A DNA stretch of 64,000 nucleotides from Nocardiopsis sp. CNR-923. Lineage in GTDB: Bacteria; Actinomycetota; Actinomycetes; Streptosporangiales; Streptosporangiaceae. The translations under genes and the position numbers were made by a program. Shown here piece by piece: positions 20,757-29,772 of this stretch; position 1 is the stretch's first letter, and every line of letters begins with the position of its first letter. The stretch lies in NCBI RefSeq assembly GCF_001942255.1, contig NZ_MKKC01000011.1:1-64000 (forward strand), read 5' to 3'. Below the pieces are notes generated by a model that did no database searches, was not told the origin of the DNA, and saw only the letters and a list, made by a program, of their open reading frames with translations.

Positions 20757-21617
20757 ATGACGTCGACCATGCCCACCGCCGACCACGTCCTGCGCACCGA
20801 CTACCAGAAGTCCGTCGCGCGGTACTGGAACGCGGAGCACGACCCCGTCAACATTCGCCTCGGCGAGGTCGACGGGCTTTTCCACCATCACTACGGGGTC
20901 GGGGACTACGACCCGTCCGTCCTGGAGGGTCCGGAGGAGACCCGTGACGCGCGCATCATCGAGGAGATGCACCGCCTGGAGACCGCCCAGGCCGACGTGC
21001 TCCTCGACCACCTGGGCGACATCGGACCCCTCGACCGCGTCATGGACACGGGTTCCGGCCGGGGCGGGACGAGCTTCATGGCCAACCGGCGCTTCGGCTG
21101 CCGTGTCGACGGCGTGAGCATCTCCCAGAAGCAGGTGGACTTCGCCAACGCCCAGGCCGAGGAGCGCGGCGTCGCCGACAAGGTGGCGTTCCACTTCCGG
21201 AACATGCTGGACACCGGCTTCGCCGCGGGCTCCCTGAGGGCCAGCTGGAACAACGAGTCCACCATGTACGTCGACCTCTTCGAGCTGTTCCGCGAGCAGG
21301 CCCGGCTCCTGGAGCACGGCGGCCGCTACGTCACGATCACCGGCTGCTACAACGACGTCACCGGGGGACGCTCCAAGGCGGTCAGCCGGATCGACGAGCA
21401 TTACACGTGCAACATCCACCCGCGCAGCGCCTACTTCCGGGCGATGGCGGCCAATGACCTCGTGCCGATCAACGTCGTCGACCTGACCGACCAGACGATC
21501 CCGTACTGGGAGCTGCGGGCCCAGTCGTCGGTGGCGACCGGGGTCGAAAACCCGTTCCTGACCGCCTACGAGGAGGGCAGCTTCCACTACCTGCTCATCG
21601 CGGCCGACCGGGTCTGA
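20757..21617 (+). CDS. Geranyl diphosphate 2-C-methyltransferase
   Basis: 286 residues, SAM-dependent class I methyltransferase that methylates GPP at C2 before cyclisation to 2-MIB. Typical features: VARYWNAEHDPVNIRLGEVDG and FHHHYGVGDYD near the N-terminus, the SAM motif VMDTGSGRGGTSF, VDGVSISQKQVDFAN, and the substrate-pocket text WNNESTMYVDL, as in characterised GPPMTs. ATG 20757 has AGGGAGAG upstream. It directly follows 2-MIB synthase and completes the core pathway. A hairpin lies just after its stop. Confidence 0.95.
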   Translation: MTSTMPTADHVLRTDYQKSVARYWNAEHDPVNIRLGEVDGLFHHHYGVGDYDPSVLEGPEETRDARIIEEMHRLETAQADVLLDHLGDIGPLDRVMDTGSGRGGTSFMANRRFGCRVDGVSISQKQVDFANAQAEERGVADKVAFHFRNMLDTGFAAGSLRASWNNESTMYVDLFELFREQARLLEHGGRYVTITGCYNDVTGGRSKAVSRIDEHYTCNIHPRSAYFRAMAANDLVPINVVDLTDQTIPYWELRAQSSVATGVENPFLTAYEEGSFHYLLIAADRV

Positions 21618-21626
21618 CCCGGCGGC

Positions 21627-21659
21627 GGCGCGGGCGCCCGAACCGCGGGCGTCCGCGCC
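21627..21659 (+). terminator. Possible terminator or attenuator between the GPPMT and idi genes
   Basis: 14-bp stem (21627-21640 / 21646-21659) with one G-T pair and a 5-base loop, 9 bp after the methyltransferase stop. It may partly separate the 2-MIB core from the downstream idi and CYTH genes. It is very GC-rich and has no T run. Confidence 0.45.
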
Positions 21660-21705
21660 ACCCGACCCCCCGTCCCAGCCCCGGCGTCGAACACGAAGGA
21701 CCCTC

Positions 21706-22301
21706 ATGACGACCAGCGCCACCACCGGCCCCACCGCCTCCCCCGTGCCCGACGGCGACGACCAGCCGATCATGCTCGAACTGGTCGACGAGGCCGGGGT
21801 CACCATCGGCACCGCTGAGAAGCTGTCCGCCCACCGGGCGCCGGGGCGACTGCACCGTGCCTTCTCGGTCTTCCTCCTCGACCAACGGGGCCGCATGCTG
21901 CTCCAGCGCCGCGCCCTGGGCAAGTACCACTCGCCCGGCGTGTGGTCGAACGCGTGCTGCGGCCATCCGTACCCGGGGGAGTCGCCGTTCGCGGCGGCGG
22001 CGCGCAGGGTCGGCGAGGAGCTGGGTGCGCGCCCGCCCTGATGCGGGAGGCCGGGACCGTGCGCTACAACCACCAGGACCCGGACTCGGAGCTGGTCGAG
22101 CAGGAGTACAACCACCTGTTCGTCGGGCTGGTCGCCGGTGACCCGCGTCCCGACCCGGACGAGATCGCCGAGACGGCGTTCGTCGACTCCGCCGAGCTGG
22201 AGCGGATGATGGCCGACCGGCCGTTCTCGGTGTGGTTCCCGACCGTGCTCGACGCCGTCCGTCCCGCCCTGCGCGCGCTCGTCGCGGGCTCGGGCTGGTA
22301 G
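21706..22301 (+). CDS. idi: Type I isopentenyl-diphosphate delta-isomerase, one frame break
   Basis: Nudix-fold enzyme interconverting IPP and DMAPP, about 198 residues. Seen: LHRAFSVFLLDQRGRMLLQRR, KYHSPGVWSNACCGHP (the active-site cysteine is in the NxCCGHP element), GESPFAAAARRVGEELG (Nudix helix) and EQEYNHLFVGLV (the conserved YxHxxxG-like segment). The frame is lost near 22035; adding one base gives GEELGARPALMREAGTVRYN and restores the full C-terminus. ATG 21706 follows GAAGGA. Placed behind the 2-MIB genes it would raise the C5 supply for GPP. The 19-bp gap to the next gene implies cotranscription with it. Confidence 0.9.
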
Positions 22302-22320
22302 GCGACGCGAGGGGTCCGCG

Positions 22321-22860
22321 ATGAGGGAGATCGAGATCAAGTACCGCGTGGCGGATCCCGCCGCGCTGCTGGTCGCGCTGGAACGAGCCGGGGTGGTCAT
22401 GGGGCAGGCGGTCCTCCAGGACGACCAGGCCTACGCCCCGGCGGACTGGACGCCGGGCACGCCCCGGATCGGGCGGACGTTCTGCCGCCTGCGGACCCAG
22501 GACGGGCTGCACGTCTTCACCACCAAGACGCCGACGGCCGACCCGATGGAGCACATCGAGCACGAGACGGCGGTCGCCGACCGGGGACAGATGCACGCCG
22601 CCGTACTGCGGATGGGGTACGTGCCCAGCCTGCGCGTCGTCAAGTACCGGCGGACCGGTGTCGTGCGGGAGATGCTGGTCTGCCTCGACGAGGTGGCGGA
22701 CCTGGGCGCCTTCCTGGAACTGGAGGTGGTCGCGGACGACGACCGCGACGGCTCCGCGGTGCGGGCGGAACTGGACGCGTGGGCACGGGGGCTCGGCGTC
22801 CAGCTGGAGCACACGACCCTGACCTACGACATCCTCGTCCGCGTCGCACAGGGCGCCTGA
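22321..22860 (+). CDS. CYTH-domain protein, class IV adenylate cyclase (CyaB)-like
   Basis: 179 residues. It begins MREIEIKYRV, the ExExK signature of the CYTH fold, and retains the tunnel's basic and acidic residues (FCRLRTQDGLHVFTTK, HIEHET, RVVKYRRTG, GAFLELEVV). The overall pattern, including LDEVADLG-FLELE, is closest to class IV adenylate cyclases rather than to ThTPases or inorganic triphosphatases. Activity is inferred, not proven. It starts 20 bases after idi. Its position in a cluster whose shell protein bears a cyclic-nucleotide domain makes a functional link attractive, though the hairpin at 21627 may split the transcript. Confidence 0.8.
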   Translation: MREIEIKYRVADPAALLVALERAGVVMGQAVLQDDQAYAPADWTPGTPRIGRTFCRLRTQDGLHVFTTKTPTADPMEHIEHETAVADRGQMHAAVLRMGYVPSLRVVKYRRTGVVREMLVCLDEVADLGAFLELEVVADDDRDGSAVRAELDAWARGLGVQLEHTTLTYDILVRVAQGA

Positions 22861-22947
22861 GGGGGCCCACAAGATAACGAATCGGTATACCCGCAGGTCG
22901 TGGCGGTGACGCCGGTGGGTGGCCGCGGGTGGAGTCCGGCGGTGTGC

Positions 22948-22974
22948 GGGAAGCCCCACCCCGCCCGGCTTCCC
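22948..22974 (+). terminator. Terminator hairpin after the CYTH gene
   Basis: Perfect GGGAAGCC/GGCTTCCC stem (22948-22955 / 22967-22974) with an 11-base loop, 88 bp after the stop. It plausibly marks the end of the 2-MIB/idi/CYTH transcript. Confidence 0.5.
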
Positions 22975-23289
22975 CCTTCCCGGGGCGCCGCGAAGTCAAC
23001 AGCGATGACACAGCGTGGCCGCTCAGTGTGACTCTTGGGGTAAAAGTAAAGCTTTGCGTCTTTTATGTCACTTTCCACTCTTATGCACTTAGGATCCCGA
23101 AAGTGAAGTTCGGCTCAAGCGTGCGCATAGCCGCGCTCAACGCTCGGCCATCCCCGGCGCCGGACTTCGCCAAGCCCGTCCGACGGACCGGAGCCGACCG
23201 CCCACGAGGCGGCCGAGAGGTCCCGTGCGGCCCGCACACCGGGTCCGCGGAGTCGCCCGTCCGTCCTCTCCGGCCGAAAGGTGCGCTCC
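22975..23289 (+). promoter_or_regulatory. Intergenic region upstream of the symporter gene
   Basis: No gene seen. A markedly A+T-rich patch at about 23035-23110, unusual in this genome, is the likely promoter of the symporter. I looked for a glycine riboswitch, common before this transporter family, and did not find its core motifs. The remainder to 23289 is a long GC-rich leader. Confidence 0.4.
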
Positions 23290-24827
23290 ATGACCAGCGC
23301 TGACGCCGCTCCCCAGCAGCAGAGCATCGGCGACGCCATCGAAGGCGCGGTCGACGCGGTGTTCGACCCGATCGCGACCCTCCTCAGCGACGTGGTGTTC
23401 GCCACGGTCACCGTCTTCGGGGTCGAGTTCCCCTGGATCGTCGCCTGGCTCATCGGAGCGGGCGTGGCCTTCACCCTCTACCTGGGATTCCTCCAGTTCC
23501 GTCAGCCCCTGACCGCGGTGCGCATCACCCGCCGCGGGCTCGGCGCCACGGCGCCCGGCGAGGTCACCCACTTCCAGGCGCTGACCGCCGCCGTCTCCGG
23601 CACCGTCGGTCTCGGCAACATCGCCGGCGTGGCGATCGCGGTCACCATCGGCGGCCCGGGCGCCACGTTCTGGATGATCCTGGCGGGCCTGCTGATGATG
23701 GCCGTCAAGTTCGCCGAGTGCACGCTGGGCGTCAGGTACCGCGAGATCGACGCCGAGGGCCGGGTCAGCGGCGGTCCGATGAAGTACCTCGCCAAGGGGC
23801 TCGCCGAGCGCGGGTTGGCCCCGCTCGGCAAGGCCCTGGCCGGCCTGACCGCCGCGTGCGTGCTGATCTTCGCCATCGCGGGCGGCAACATGTTCCAGGC
23901 CAACCAGACCCTCGAACAGCTGCGCACGGTCACCGGCGGCCAGAGCGGTCCGCTCGGCGGCGGCCTCGGCTCCTTCGCCTTCGGCGTGGTCCTCGCGGTG
24001 CTCGTCGGCGTGGTGGTCATCGGCGGCATCGCCAGCATCACCAAGGTCACCAGCAGGCTCGTGCCGACCATGGCGCTCATCTACGTGGCGGGCTGCCTCG
24101 TCGTCATCGGCGCCAACGTCTCCCTGCTGCCCGGCGCGATCGCGCAGATCGTCGACGGCGCCTTCTCCCCGACCGGCGTCGCGGGCGGCGCCCTCGGCGC
24201 GATGATCGTCGGCTTCCAGCGGGCGGCCTTCTCCAACGAGGCGGGGATCGGGTCCTCCCCGATCGCGCTGGCCACGGTCAAGACCGACTATCCCGCCAGC
24301 GCGGGTCTGGTCGCCATGCTGGCCCCGTTCATCGACACCGTCCTCATCTGCACCATGACCGCGGTGACCATCGTCATCGCCTCCCCGCAGTCGTGGCTGG
24401 CGGCTCGCGAGGCGGCGGCCGGGGGCGCCGAGCTTCCCGGCGGCGTGAGCCTGACCTCCGACGCCTTCGCCACCGTCATGCCGTGGTTCCCCTACGTCCT
24501 GACGGTCGCGGTCGTCCTGTTCGCGCTGAGCACCGTCATCACCTGGTGCTACTACGGCCTCAAGGGCTGGACGCACCTGTTCGGCGCCGGTCGGCGCAGC
24601 GAGCGCACCTACCTCACCGTCTACTGCGCGGCGCTGGTGATCGGTTCCGTCCTCACCCTGGGCTCGGTCCTGAGCATCGCCGACGCCTGGTGTTCGCGGC
24701 GGCGCTGTTCAACATCATCGGCCTGTACCTGCTGGCCCCGATCGTCAAGAAGGAGCTGGCCCGCTTCCTCGCCCACCTGCGCGGCGCGGAGGAGCGCAGC
24801 GACGAGGGCAAGGAGCTCGTCGGATAG
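23290..24827 (+). CDS. Sodium:alanine/glycine symporter (AGCS family), one frame break
   Basis: About 512 residues with roughly ten or more membrane helices. Family signatures are clear: QFRQPLTAVRITRRG, the AGCS hallmark AVSGTVGLGNIAGVAIAVTIGGPGATFWM, FAECTLGVRYRE, GGPMKYLAKGL, and GFQRAAFSNEAGIGSSPIA. It imports alanine, glycine or related amino acids with sodium. The frame shifts near 24690; one added base gives SIADA-VFAAALFNIIGLYLLAPIV and the normal end. ATG 23290 is preferred over GTG 23281 because AAAGG is then about 8 bp away. It is monocistronic, with a strong terminator after it. Confidence 0.9.
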
Positions 24828-24851
24828 CCCCGAGGACCCCCACCCCCCGTG

Positions 24852-24886
24852 GACGCCCGCCCGGCATGCTCCCCCGGGCGGGCGTC
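24852..24886 (+). terminator. Terminator hairpin after the symporter gene
   Basis: Perfect 13-bp stem (24852-24864 / 24874-24886) with a 9-base loop, 24 bp after the stop codon. Between here and 25117 an A+T-rich stretch (24970-25050) probably holds the promoter of the histidine-rich protein gene. Confidence 0.8.
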
Positions 24887-25117
24887 CCGCGTCCACGGAC
24901 CGTGCCGGCGAGGACGCCGGCCGACGACTCCTTCGAACTCTTCGGAGTCTGGTCCGCCTGCGAACGGTGCAGGAAATGAATTCCATGGAACACATTTTTG
25001 TCGTGATTTGCGATAAATGTTGTTTCCCGCTTTTGCCGGAGGTCGCTGTTACGCTGGCAGGAAAGGAGGGTGGAGCGCCCTCACTCGCGCTTCGCCCGTG
25101 TTCTGAGGGGGCGGGAC

Positions 25118-25266
25118 ATGGCGACAGAGCACCTGGTCCACGAAGGCCACACCCACCATCACGGTGAGGGCTGCGGCCACGTGTCGGTTCCGCACCAGGA
25201 CCACGTCACTACGTCCACGACGGGCACCGGCACGCACTCCACGACGGGCACTGGGACGACCACTGA
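25118..25266 (+). CDS. Histidine-rich small protein, probable zinc-handling, one-base frame break
   Basis: MATEHLVHEGHTHHHGEGCG leads into HVSVPHQDHV. Adding one base near 25208 then gives YVHDGHRHALHDGHWDDH and a stop at 25264-25266, for about 49 residues. Roughly one third of the residues are His, Asp or Glu. This matches a small actinobacterial family with the PH-DHVDYVHDGHRH pattern, usually found with zinc-regulated genes, so zinc binding is inferred. Read literally the frame runs into a Thr/Gly-rich stretch without homology. No certain Zur box is visible, but the region 24960-25050 is A+T-rich. Confidence 0.65.
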
Positions 25267-25709
25267 CGCGTCCGGGCAGCTGCGAACGACGCCGCGCGAC
25301 CACCACCGCCTCGTGGCGCGCCGCCGGTCGGCCTCGCCGCGCACGGCCGGTTCGCGGGACGGTCCCCGGCCGCCGTGGCCGGCCCGGCGGCCCCGTGCAC
25401 CGGTCGTCGGGCTCCTGGCCCCGGGCCTGGGAACGTCCGGGCCGACCAGCGTATTCTTGACCGTAAGGGAGTCCGCGTCTCGGATCCCGGACGCGGTCCG
25501 CGCCGCCGGGCGCGGCGTGCACGCGGGCGACCGGGTCATCCACCACCGGTGTCCCCAACGGCCGGGCAGGGGCGGTTCCCGCTCCCGCTGACCGGCGAGG
25601 GGTGGTGTGACGGACGGGAGAGGGGGTGCCTGCGCGACGCGCGATGAGTCCCCACCATGTGGCACCTGGTACCTCTTGGTCTGGGGTCTCCGGATCCTAG
25701 GATGGTGAC
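25267..25709 (+). other. Gene-free stretch between the histidine-rich protein and a TetR gene
   Basis: About 440 bp. All six frames give Arg/Gly/Pro-rich text without domain signals, and the antisense frames are long only because of the GC content. It may be decayed DNA. A likely promoter of the TetR gene lies in the last 60 bp, which are less GC-rich. I see no RNA gene. Confidence 0.35.
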
Positions 25710-26312
25710 ATGCAACGACCGCTCCCACGCGCAGAGTCACTTCGCGAGCGCAAACAGCGGCGCACCCGCGAAGCGATCATCGAAGCCGCCCACGCGCTGT
25801 TCGCCGAGCGGGGCTTCGACCGGGTGACCGTCAACGACATCGCCGAACGGGCCGAGGTCGGCCGGGCGACGTTCTTCCGGTACTTCGGAGACAAACAGGA
25901 GGTGGTCTTCAGCGCCCAACAGCAGCCCGACCCCGCCGTCCTGAGCGAATTCGTCGCGCCCGCCGAGGAGCCCGTCGGAGACTCCCTGGGGGCCGCGCTG
26001 GTCTACCTGCGCGGGGTCGTGGCCGCCCTGGTCACCCGGCTGGTCGAGCACCACGACGTCTACCTGCGCCACGAGCGCCTCGTCGCCGCGCACCCCGAAC
26101 TGCTCGCCCGCGGCCTCACCAAGTACCGCCTCTACGCCGAGGCGATGGACCGGATGCTGCGCGAGCAGGGGGCCGACCGGGGCACCGCCGTGCTCGCCTC
26201 CGAGCTCGCGCTCGCGTGCTTCCAGGCCGGGCGTGCCGAGGCCGCCGACGATCCCGCGCGCCTGCCCGGAGAGGTCGACGCCGCCTTCGCCCGCCTGCTG
26301 AACGCGCGCTAG
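25710..26312 (+). CDS. TetR-family transcriptional regulator
   Basis: 200 residues. The N-terminal helix-turn-helix is complete: RKQRRTREAIIEAAHALFAE followed by DIAERAEVGRATFFRYFGDK. The rest is an all-helical ligand domain with TetR_C-like text (VYLRHERLVAAHPELLARGL). Its target is unknown. The ATG at 25710 has almost no leader, so it may be translated without a strong ribosome-binding site. Its TAG stop overlaps the stop of the convergent dnaE2 gene (TAG on both strands within 26309-26312). Confidence 0.88.
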   Translation: MQRPLPRAESLRERKQRRTREAIIEAAHALFAERGFDRVTVNDIAERAEVGRATFFRYFGDKQEVVFSAQQQPDPAVLSEFVAPAEEPVGDSLGAALVYLRGVVAALVTRLVEHHDVYLRHERLVAAHPELLARGLTKYRLYAEAMDRMLREQGADRGTAVLASELALACFQAGRAEAADDPARLPGEVDAAFARLLNAR

Positions 26313-29300
26313 CCGCCCGAGCTCCCGGGACTGGCGTGCCACAGCCCGCGCGGGGCGGTGCCGGGCGAGCGCAGGTCGGCGTAGGCCGACACCCGGAACC
26401 CGCTGGCGTAGCGGATGCGGTGACCGCCCACCCGTGCCAGCGCCCGGGGGGAGCCGTGGACCGCAGGGCGCGGTCCAACCCCGGTGCGCCCTCCTCCTCC
26501 CACGACCGGGACAGGTCGTTCAGATCCCAGGCGTCCGTGGCGGTGAGCGTGGCCATCCCCGTCCCGGCCCGGCGCACCCGTCCGCGCGCGACCAGCAGCC
26601 ACGAACCGAACACCGTGGCCGCGCACCGGCCCTGCACCGACTCGAAGAAGGTCAGGTCCACCAGCCCGGTGGCGTCGTCCAGGGTGCCGAAGATGATCCG
26701 CTGCCCCGACCGCACCGCCGGGGTCTGCGTGGCGACCTTGACTCCCGCCACCAGCACCTCCCGGCCGTTCGGCGCCCGGTGCAGGTCGCGGGCGCGCACC
26801 AGACCGTGTCCCGCGGCCAGGGCGGACAGGAGCCCGGTGTGGGAGTCGAGCAGGTGGCGGCCGATCTCGTAGCCCAGGACCTCCAGCTCGGCGCGGACCA
26901 CCTCGTCGTCGGTCATCCCGGGCAGGGTCCGCGCGCCCGGGTGCCGATCGCCGTCGCGGATCGGCAGGGGGACCTGCCCGGGGTCGGTGGTCGTCCTCCC
27001 CGCCCGATCCAACGCGCTCACCTGCAACAGCAGGTCGCGTCGGCGGGGAGCGGCGGGATCGTCGCCGATCCGGCACAGCGCGTCGAAGGCCCCCACCCGC
27101 ACCAGGTTCTCCAGGACCTCGCGCGACAGGCGGGCCCGGTTGGCGGTGTCGGCGAGTGAGTGGAAGGGGCGCTCGGCCAACACGCGTTCGACCTCGGCCC
27201 CGGTCATGGCGCGCACGTCGGCCAGGGACGCGCGCACCCCCCAGACCGGACCGGCCGGTCCCGCCACCGGTTCCACCCGCCAGCAGGAGTCGGAGCGGTT
27301 GACGTCGGGGCCCAGCACGGGCACGCCGAAGCGCCGGGCGTCGCCGACGACGACGCGGCGCGGGTACATGCCGGGTTCGTGGGTGAGGACCCCGGCGTAG
27401 AAGGCGGCCGGGTGGTGCCGTTTGAGCCACGCCGACTGGTAGGTGGGCAGGGCGAAGGCCGCGGCGTGGGCCTTGCAGAACCCGAAGGACCCGAAGGAGG
27501 ACAGCACGTCCCACACCCTCTCCACCGTGTCCCGGTCGTGCCCGCACTCGACGGCCATCGCGGTGAACGTCGCCCGGACCCTCTCGCGCCCCTCCTCGGT
27601 GCTGAGCTGGCGGCGCATGGTCTCGGCCTGGTCGAGCCCGCAGCCGGTCATGGCGTGCAGCACGCCGATCACCTGTTCGTGGAAGACGACCACGCCGCCG
27701 GTCTCGGCGAGCACCTCGGCCAGCACGGGGGAGGGGTGCCGCGGCGGGGTCAGCCCGTCGCGGGCGGACAGGTAGGGGGTGATCATGTCGCTGTTGACGG
27801 GGCCGGGGCGAAAGAGCGAGATGTCGGCGACGAGGTCGCCCATGGCGGACGGCCGCAGACGGCTGAGCAGTTCGCGCTGGCCGGGCGATTCGATCTGGAA
27901 GCAGCCCAGCGTTCGGGAGGCGCCGATCATCCGGTAGGTGGCCTCGTCCTGGGGCAGGGCGTCCAGGTCCAGGCGCTCGCCGGTGGTGCGCTCCACCTCG
28001 TCGCGGGTGTGGGCCATGGCCGACTGCATGCGCACGCCCAGGACGTCGAGTTTGATCATCCCCATCTCCTCCACGTCCTCCTTGTCGAACTGGACCATCG
28101 GGTACCCGGCGCGGCTGGGTTCGAGGGGCGCGCGGTCGTGGAGGGAGGGCCCTGAGACCACCAGTCCGCACGGGTGCATGGCGATGTGCCGGGGCAGCCC
28201 GTCGAGCCGCTCGGCGAGCCGGAAGAGGGCGTGGGCCGTGGCGCCGCCCTCCCCGCGGCGCAGGTGGCGGAGTTCGGGCAGGTCCTCGGTGGCGGCGCGG
28301 ATCTGTCGGGCCCGCACGTGGGGGAAGGCCTTGGCCAGGGCGTCGACCTCGTGCGGGGGCAGGCCCAGGGCGGCGCCGACGTCGCGGATGGCGCTGCGGG
28401 CGCGGTAGGTCTCGGCCATGGACACGCAGGCGGTGTCGGGGTAGGCGGCGAACACCGCGTCGTAGGCCTCCAGACGGCGGGCCGACTCCACGTCCAGGTC
28501 GATGTCGGGCAGGCCGGTGCGGCTGTGCGACAGGAAGCGCTCCATGACCAGGCCGTGGTCGAGCGGGTTGACGGCGGACACGTCCAGGAGGTGGTTGACC
28601 AGGCTGCCGGTGCCCGAGCCGCGGATGGAGCAGCGGATGCCCTTGTCGCGGATGCGCGCGGCGGCGTCGGCGACGGTGAGGAAGTAGGCGGACAGGCCCT
28701 TGGACTCGATGACCTCCAGTTCCTGGGCGAGACGGTGCCGGGCGGCGGGGTCGCGGTGCAGGCCGATCCGGTGCAGGCCGTCGTCGCAGTCGCGCCAGAG
28801 CCGCTCGCGGGGTTCGGCGACGTCGGGCAGGTGGACGCGGTCCATTCCCAGGTCGGCGTCGGGGTCCAGGGCGCAGGAGGAGGCCAGGGCCAGGGTGTGG
28901 GCGATGAGGCGGCGGGCCTGGGCGGTGTCGCCGCAGACGCGTTCGGCGACCTCCAGCATGCGGGCGCCGCTCTTGAGGTGGGCCTGGTTGGTGGCGGGGC
29001 CGGGGCGGGCGCCGCCGGGCTTCCACTGGGCGGTCTGGTCCAGCACGTGGGCGATCTCGGCGTCGGTCTCGCGCGGGTAGCGCACGGCGTTGGTGAGGAC
29101 CGCCAGGGTCCGGGTGCGCGCGGCCAGGTCGAGCAGGGCTCGGGCGGTGCGCCGCTGGCCGGGGAGGTAGTGGTCGACGATCTCCACGGCCGTGGTCGCG
29201 CTGGCCCGCCACCGCTCCAGGAGGCGCCGGGCCCGTCCGGGGCGGTCGTCGGCCAGGGCGGCGCCCACGTCGGAGTCGGGGCCGACCAGGACGACGATCC

Positions 29301-29664
29301 CCTCCGCGTGGTCGGCGATCAGGTCGGGGGACAGGGCGGGGACGGCGCCGGGGGTGGCGGGCTTGGCGGTGTGCGCCTGGGTGATCAGACGGCACAGGGA
29401 GGCCCAGCCGCCCGCGCCGCGGGCCAGGAGGGTGACTCGTCCGCCGCCGGGGGAGGCGACGGCGAGGTTGCAGCCCAGGACGGGGCGCAGTCCGGCCCGC
29501 TGGCAGGCGCGCACGTGCTTGACCGCGCCGTAGACGCCGTCGCGGTCGGTGAGGGCGAGCAGGTCCATGCCGAGTTCGGCGGCGCGTTCGACCAGGTGGT
29601 GCGGTGCGGTGGCGCCGTGGCGCATGGAGGCCGAGGAGACGGCGTTGAGGTGGGCGAAGTCCAC
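26309..29664 (-). CDS. dnaE2: Error-prone DNA polymerase III alpha subunit, one frame break near the 3' end
   Basis: About 1118 residues. An N-terminal PHP domain (FAHLNAVSSASMRHGATAPHHL, LLALTDRDGVYGAVKHV) precedes the C-family polymerase core with CSIRGSGTGSLVNHLLD, LPDIDLDVESARR (catalytic aspartates in the DnaE2-typical form), FGSFGFCKAHAAAFA and TYQSAWLKRHHPAAFYAGVL. An OB domain follows near the end. It performs translesion synthesis in the SOS mutasome. The frame breaks near 26445; the other frame continues with ARVGGHRIRYASGFRVSAYA. The start is unsettled: GTG 29664 is in frame, but the good GGGAGGGA site serves ATG 29684 in another frame. An SOS box lies upstream. ImuA and ImuB genes are not adjacent. 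Confidence 0.9.
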
Positions 29665-29740
29665 GTGCCGAGGTCGTGCGGCATGGACTCCCTCCCCGGG
29701 GCGTGGTGCTGGTGTGGTCGGTGGGGAAGAAGTACCGAAA

Positions 29741-29756
29741 TCGAACTTATGTACGA
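29741..29756 (-). promoter_or_regulatory. LexA (SOS) box upstream of dnaE2
   Basis: TCGAAC-TTAT-GTACGA differs at one base from the actinobacterial SOS consensus TCGAAC-N4-GTTCGA. It lies about 80 bp upstream of the dnaE2 start, within an unusually A+T-rich patch, as expected for a damage-induced promoter. Confidence 0.8.
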
Positions 29757-29772
29757 ATTCTATCGCACGAGT

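Noticed and set aside
22861-23289. Glycine riboswitch before the AGCS symporter
   Set aside because: The position is typical, but I could not find the conserved core sequences or paired stems.
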